DNA of 64,000 nucleotides from Saccharicrinis carchari (GTDB lineage: Bacteria; Bacteroidota; Bacteroidia; Bacteroidales; Marinilabiliaceae), in contig NZ_FXTB01000010.1 of NCBI RefSeq assembly GCF_900182605.1, positions 93,049 through 157,048 of the forward strand, written 5' to 3'. Numbering within the stretch: position 1 is the first letter of the stretch; the number at the start of each line of letters is the position of its first letter. Below, one piece after another: positions 63,916 through 64,000 of the stretch. Below the pieces are notes generated by a model, which had not been told where the DNA came from, did no database searches, and saw only the letters and a program-made list of their open reading frames with translations. The position numbers and the translations under genes are program-made.

Positions 63916-64000
63916 GACACAAAAGTTCTTTGAAAATATTGGAATGCACAAAAGGAAAAAAAAGTAGAGTGATTCTTTGAGCAAAACTCTTGTAAAGAAT

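Larger units (their letters stand above)
62932..64000 (+). other. rrn leader region with repeats, 1069 bp, no protein gene
   Basis: No gene is seen. The stretch holds a palindromic interspersed element (63012-63147), a heptamer array (63204-63301), a strong promoter (63662-63694), a second heptamer array (63874-63915) and a boxA-like GTTCTTTGAAAATATT near 63925-63940. The 16S gene itself is not reached. Confidence 0.65.

Overview
The window reads as chromosomal DNA of a free-living member of the Bacteroidota. The evidence is Bacteroidota-type families (DUF4301, DUF4199, DUF368, PiT transporter with a PhoU-like tail, a CobA-HemD fusion), many lipoproteins, AT-rich leaders, and repeated matches to the Bacteroidota promoter form TTTG - about 19 to 21 nt - TAnnTTTG. 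A position in or near the Marinilabiliales is a guess from gene content only. Most of the window is housekeeping DNA. No phage, insertion sequence, CRISPR array or defence island was seen.

Layout. 1-6 kb, minus strand: a truncated periplasmic-binding sensor, aroE, DUF368, a TPR protein and DUF4301. 6-11.6 kb: a YhcC-type radical SAM protein, an orphan lipoprotein, tRNA-Leu, an M49-like peptidase and a LysE exporter. 11.6-19.2 kb: a phosphate transporter preceded by a perfect triple 11-bp repeat, then a five-gene membrane/DUF4129/DUF4350/MoxR/DUF58 cluster. 19.2-21.6 kb, minus strand: a tRNA-dihydrouridine synthase, then an RNA block of SRP RNA, two tRNA-Thr, tRNA-Tyr, tRNA-Gly and six 77-nt tRNA-Thr-like units of unknown function. 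21.9-26.5 kb: DUF4199, a glycosyltransferase, a methyltransferase, miaA, a pRiA4b ORF-3-like protein and a cytochrome c.

26.5-37.3 kb is a sulfur-assimilation and siroheme locus: a PLP sulfhydrylase-type enzyme, an outer-membrane barrel, an Rrf2 regulator, cysK, sulfite reductase flavoprotein and hemoprotein, DUF2061, a CysG N-domain protein, and CobA-HemD. It ends at a 15-bp perfect terminator. CysI needs siroheme, CysJ feeds it electrons, and CysK and the PLP enzyme fix the sulfide, so the genes form one pathway. 37.4-46 kb: a cold-shock protein, two identical tRNA-Phe, an M16 peptidase, an O-methyltransferase, flavodoxin, a kinase-like protein, fructosamine kinase, a low-molecular-weight phosphatase, dapA, an ACT-domain protein and a 43-residue lipoprotein. 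46-63 kb: gapA, an acyltransferase, a phosphoethanolamine transferase, DUF1080 and GH13 lipoproteins, a CAP protein, a histidine kinase, fbp, aspartate kinase, an OYE reductase, a lipoprotein, dihydroorotase and a polyprenol-phosphate glycosyltransferase.

The last kilobase has no genes. It holds a palindromic interspersed element, a 14-unit heptamer array, a strong promoter, a second 6-unit heptamer array and a boxA-like motif. It looks like the leader of an rRNA operon whose 16S gene lies just past the window end.

The least explained items are the tRNA-Thr-like array, the SRP RNA abutting tRNA-Thr, the Pho-box-like triple repeat, the paired heptamer arrays near the rrn promoter, and a HemC-like N-terminus on CobA-HemD.
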